IMG/VR virus record: IMGVR_UViG_3300040808_000654
Location: 1-42,472 of that record
DNA: 42,472 nucleotides
DNA from: a virus
Direction: 5' to 3' (one strand)
Part shown: positions 42,144 to 42,472 of the stretch, piece after piece
Layout: every line of letters begins with the position of its first letter
How positions within the stretch are numbered: position 1 is the first letter of the stretch
Position numbers and translations under genes: made by a program
The notes under the pieces: generated by a model
What the model was told of the DNA's origin: nothing
Databases searched by the model: none
The model's input: the letters and a program-made list of their open reading frames with translations, nothing else

Positions 42144-42311
42144 GGTTTTCCCCTATTTGACGTAGAAGCCCCTGAGAAGCCGCAGGTTGAACGATGCACG
42201 GGGAGAGGTATGCCCAAGGGGAGGGGCTAGATCGTCGCTCCTGCGGCCCCACAGGGGGCAATATGAATCCAATCTAAACAGTAGTTTCAGTTTTGTATAG
42301 CTTTTTGGCAT
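42144..42311. other. Short gap before the lipoprotein gene
   Basis: 168 bases without a supported gene. On the minus strand it holds GCCCC-CTGT-GGGGC (about 42249-42262), a 5-bp hairpin, and the ribosome site of the lipoprotein gene. No convincing promoter is seen. The small overlapping frame 42049-42261 is not supported. Confidence 0.4.
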
Positions 42312-42472
42312 TTAGAACGCACTTTCCGCCACCCAAGCACCCGCGATCATGAACGTGACAATCGCAGCAGGCAGCAATAACGACAGAATCACCGCCAAAA
42401 CTATGAGGTCTTCTATTTTTTTCACTTGGTTGACTTCGCGCCCTTGCACTTCCAGCGCTTCCGCGAAAGGTT
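42312..42472 (-). CDS. Membrane protein, 5' truncated by window edge
   Basis: The frame is open to the right edge of the window: at least 52 residues. It reads EALEVQGREVNQVKKIEDLI and then a single hydrophobic helix (VLAVILSLLLPAAIVTFMIA) close to the C-terminus, ending GAWVAESAF. A GTG at the KKIEDL position could be an internal start of a 37-residue protein. Looks like a small holin, spanin or accessory membrane protein; identity not established. Confidence 0.5.
   Translation of the reverse strand, partial: PFAEALEVQGREVNQVKKIEDLIVLAVILSLLLPAAIVTFMIAGAWVAESAF

Noticed and set aside
1-42472. Insertion sequences or transposons
   Set aside because: No transposase-like protein or terminal inverted repeats with target duplications were found.

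Overview
The window is a 42.5 kb piece of a tailed-phage genome, most likely a temperate podovirus (short-tailed, P22/T7-type virion plan) of a proteobacterium, probably marine. The reasons are a T7 gp2.5-like ssDNA-binding protein cut by the left edge, a tyrosine integrase whose 3' end carries the 3' part of a tRNA-Ala(GGC) gene (an attP), and a long leftward late operon holding terminase, portal, scaffold, capsid, adaptors, fibres, holin, ejection proteins and one 2761-residue polyvalent protein. Several gene types here (glycine-rich adhesin, cupredoxin-bearing fibre, Lys-rich tiny proteins) are ones I associate with marine phages. Genus and host cannot be fixed from the sequence alone. Both ends cut through genes, so most replication genes and any repressor lie outside the window.

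Layout. 1-2334 (rightward): ssDNA-binding protein, a CsrA-like protein with an unusual C-terminus, an unknown protein, integrase, attP inside the integrase 3' end, and a terminator. 2335-3912 (mixed accessory region): a small rightward gene; a leftward pair (88-residue acidic protein and DUF1289 protein) with its own promoter; about 400 bases without a gene holding two operator-like repeats, an extended -10 promoter and a long leader hairpin ahead of a 76-residue protein; then a fragment resembling the 3' end of tmRNA and a hairpin where the two transcription directions meet. 3913-42472 (all leftward): the late operon. Read in transcription order from the right, it runs: membrane protein (partial), repeat lipoprotein, DUF5675-like protein, HNH nuclease, TerL, portal, small protein, scaffold, major capsid, strong terminator, head protein, two adaptors, BppU-like protein, repeat fibre, several tail/fibre proteins, beta-propeller-like repeat protein, tail-fibre chaperone, glycine-rich adhesin, holin, zinc-ribbon protein, tail nozzle-like protein, a J-like receptor-binding protein, a second chaperone, GNAT-like protein, four ejection-type proteins, the giant polyvalent protein, a coiled-coil membrane protein and four tiny Lys-rich proteins.

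The late genes are packed with 1- or 4-base stop/start overlaps (TAATG, ATGA), so translation is probably coupled. A terminator directly behind the capsid gene would raise capsid output relative to genes further down. About 12 kb (20.6-33.3 kb) is mostly repetitive surface proteins, a larger adhesin set than a simple podovirus usually carries. The most unusual items are the giant protein with a zincin-type HEGTH motif, the cluster of 29-86 residue Lys-rich proteins at the operon end (two of them under 35 residues), the fibre with a cupredoxin-like domain, and the diverged phage CsrA.
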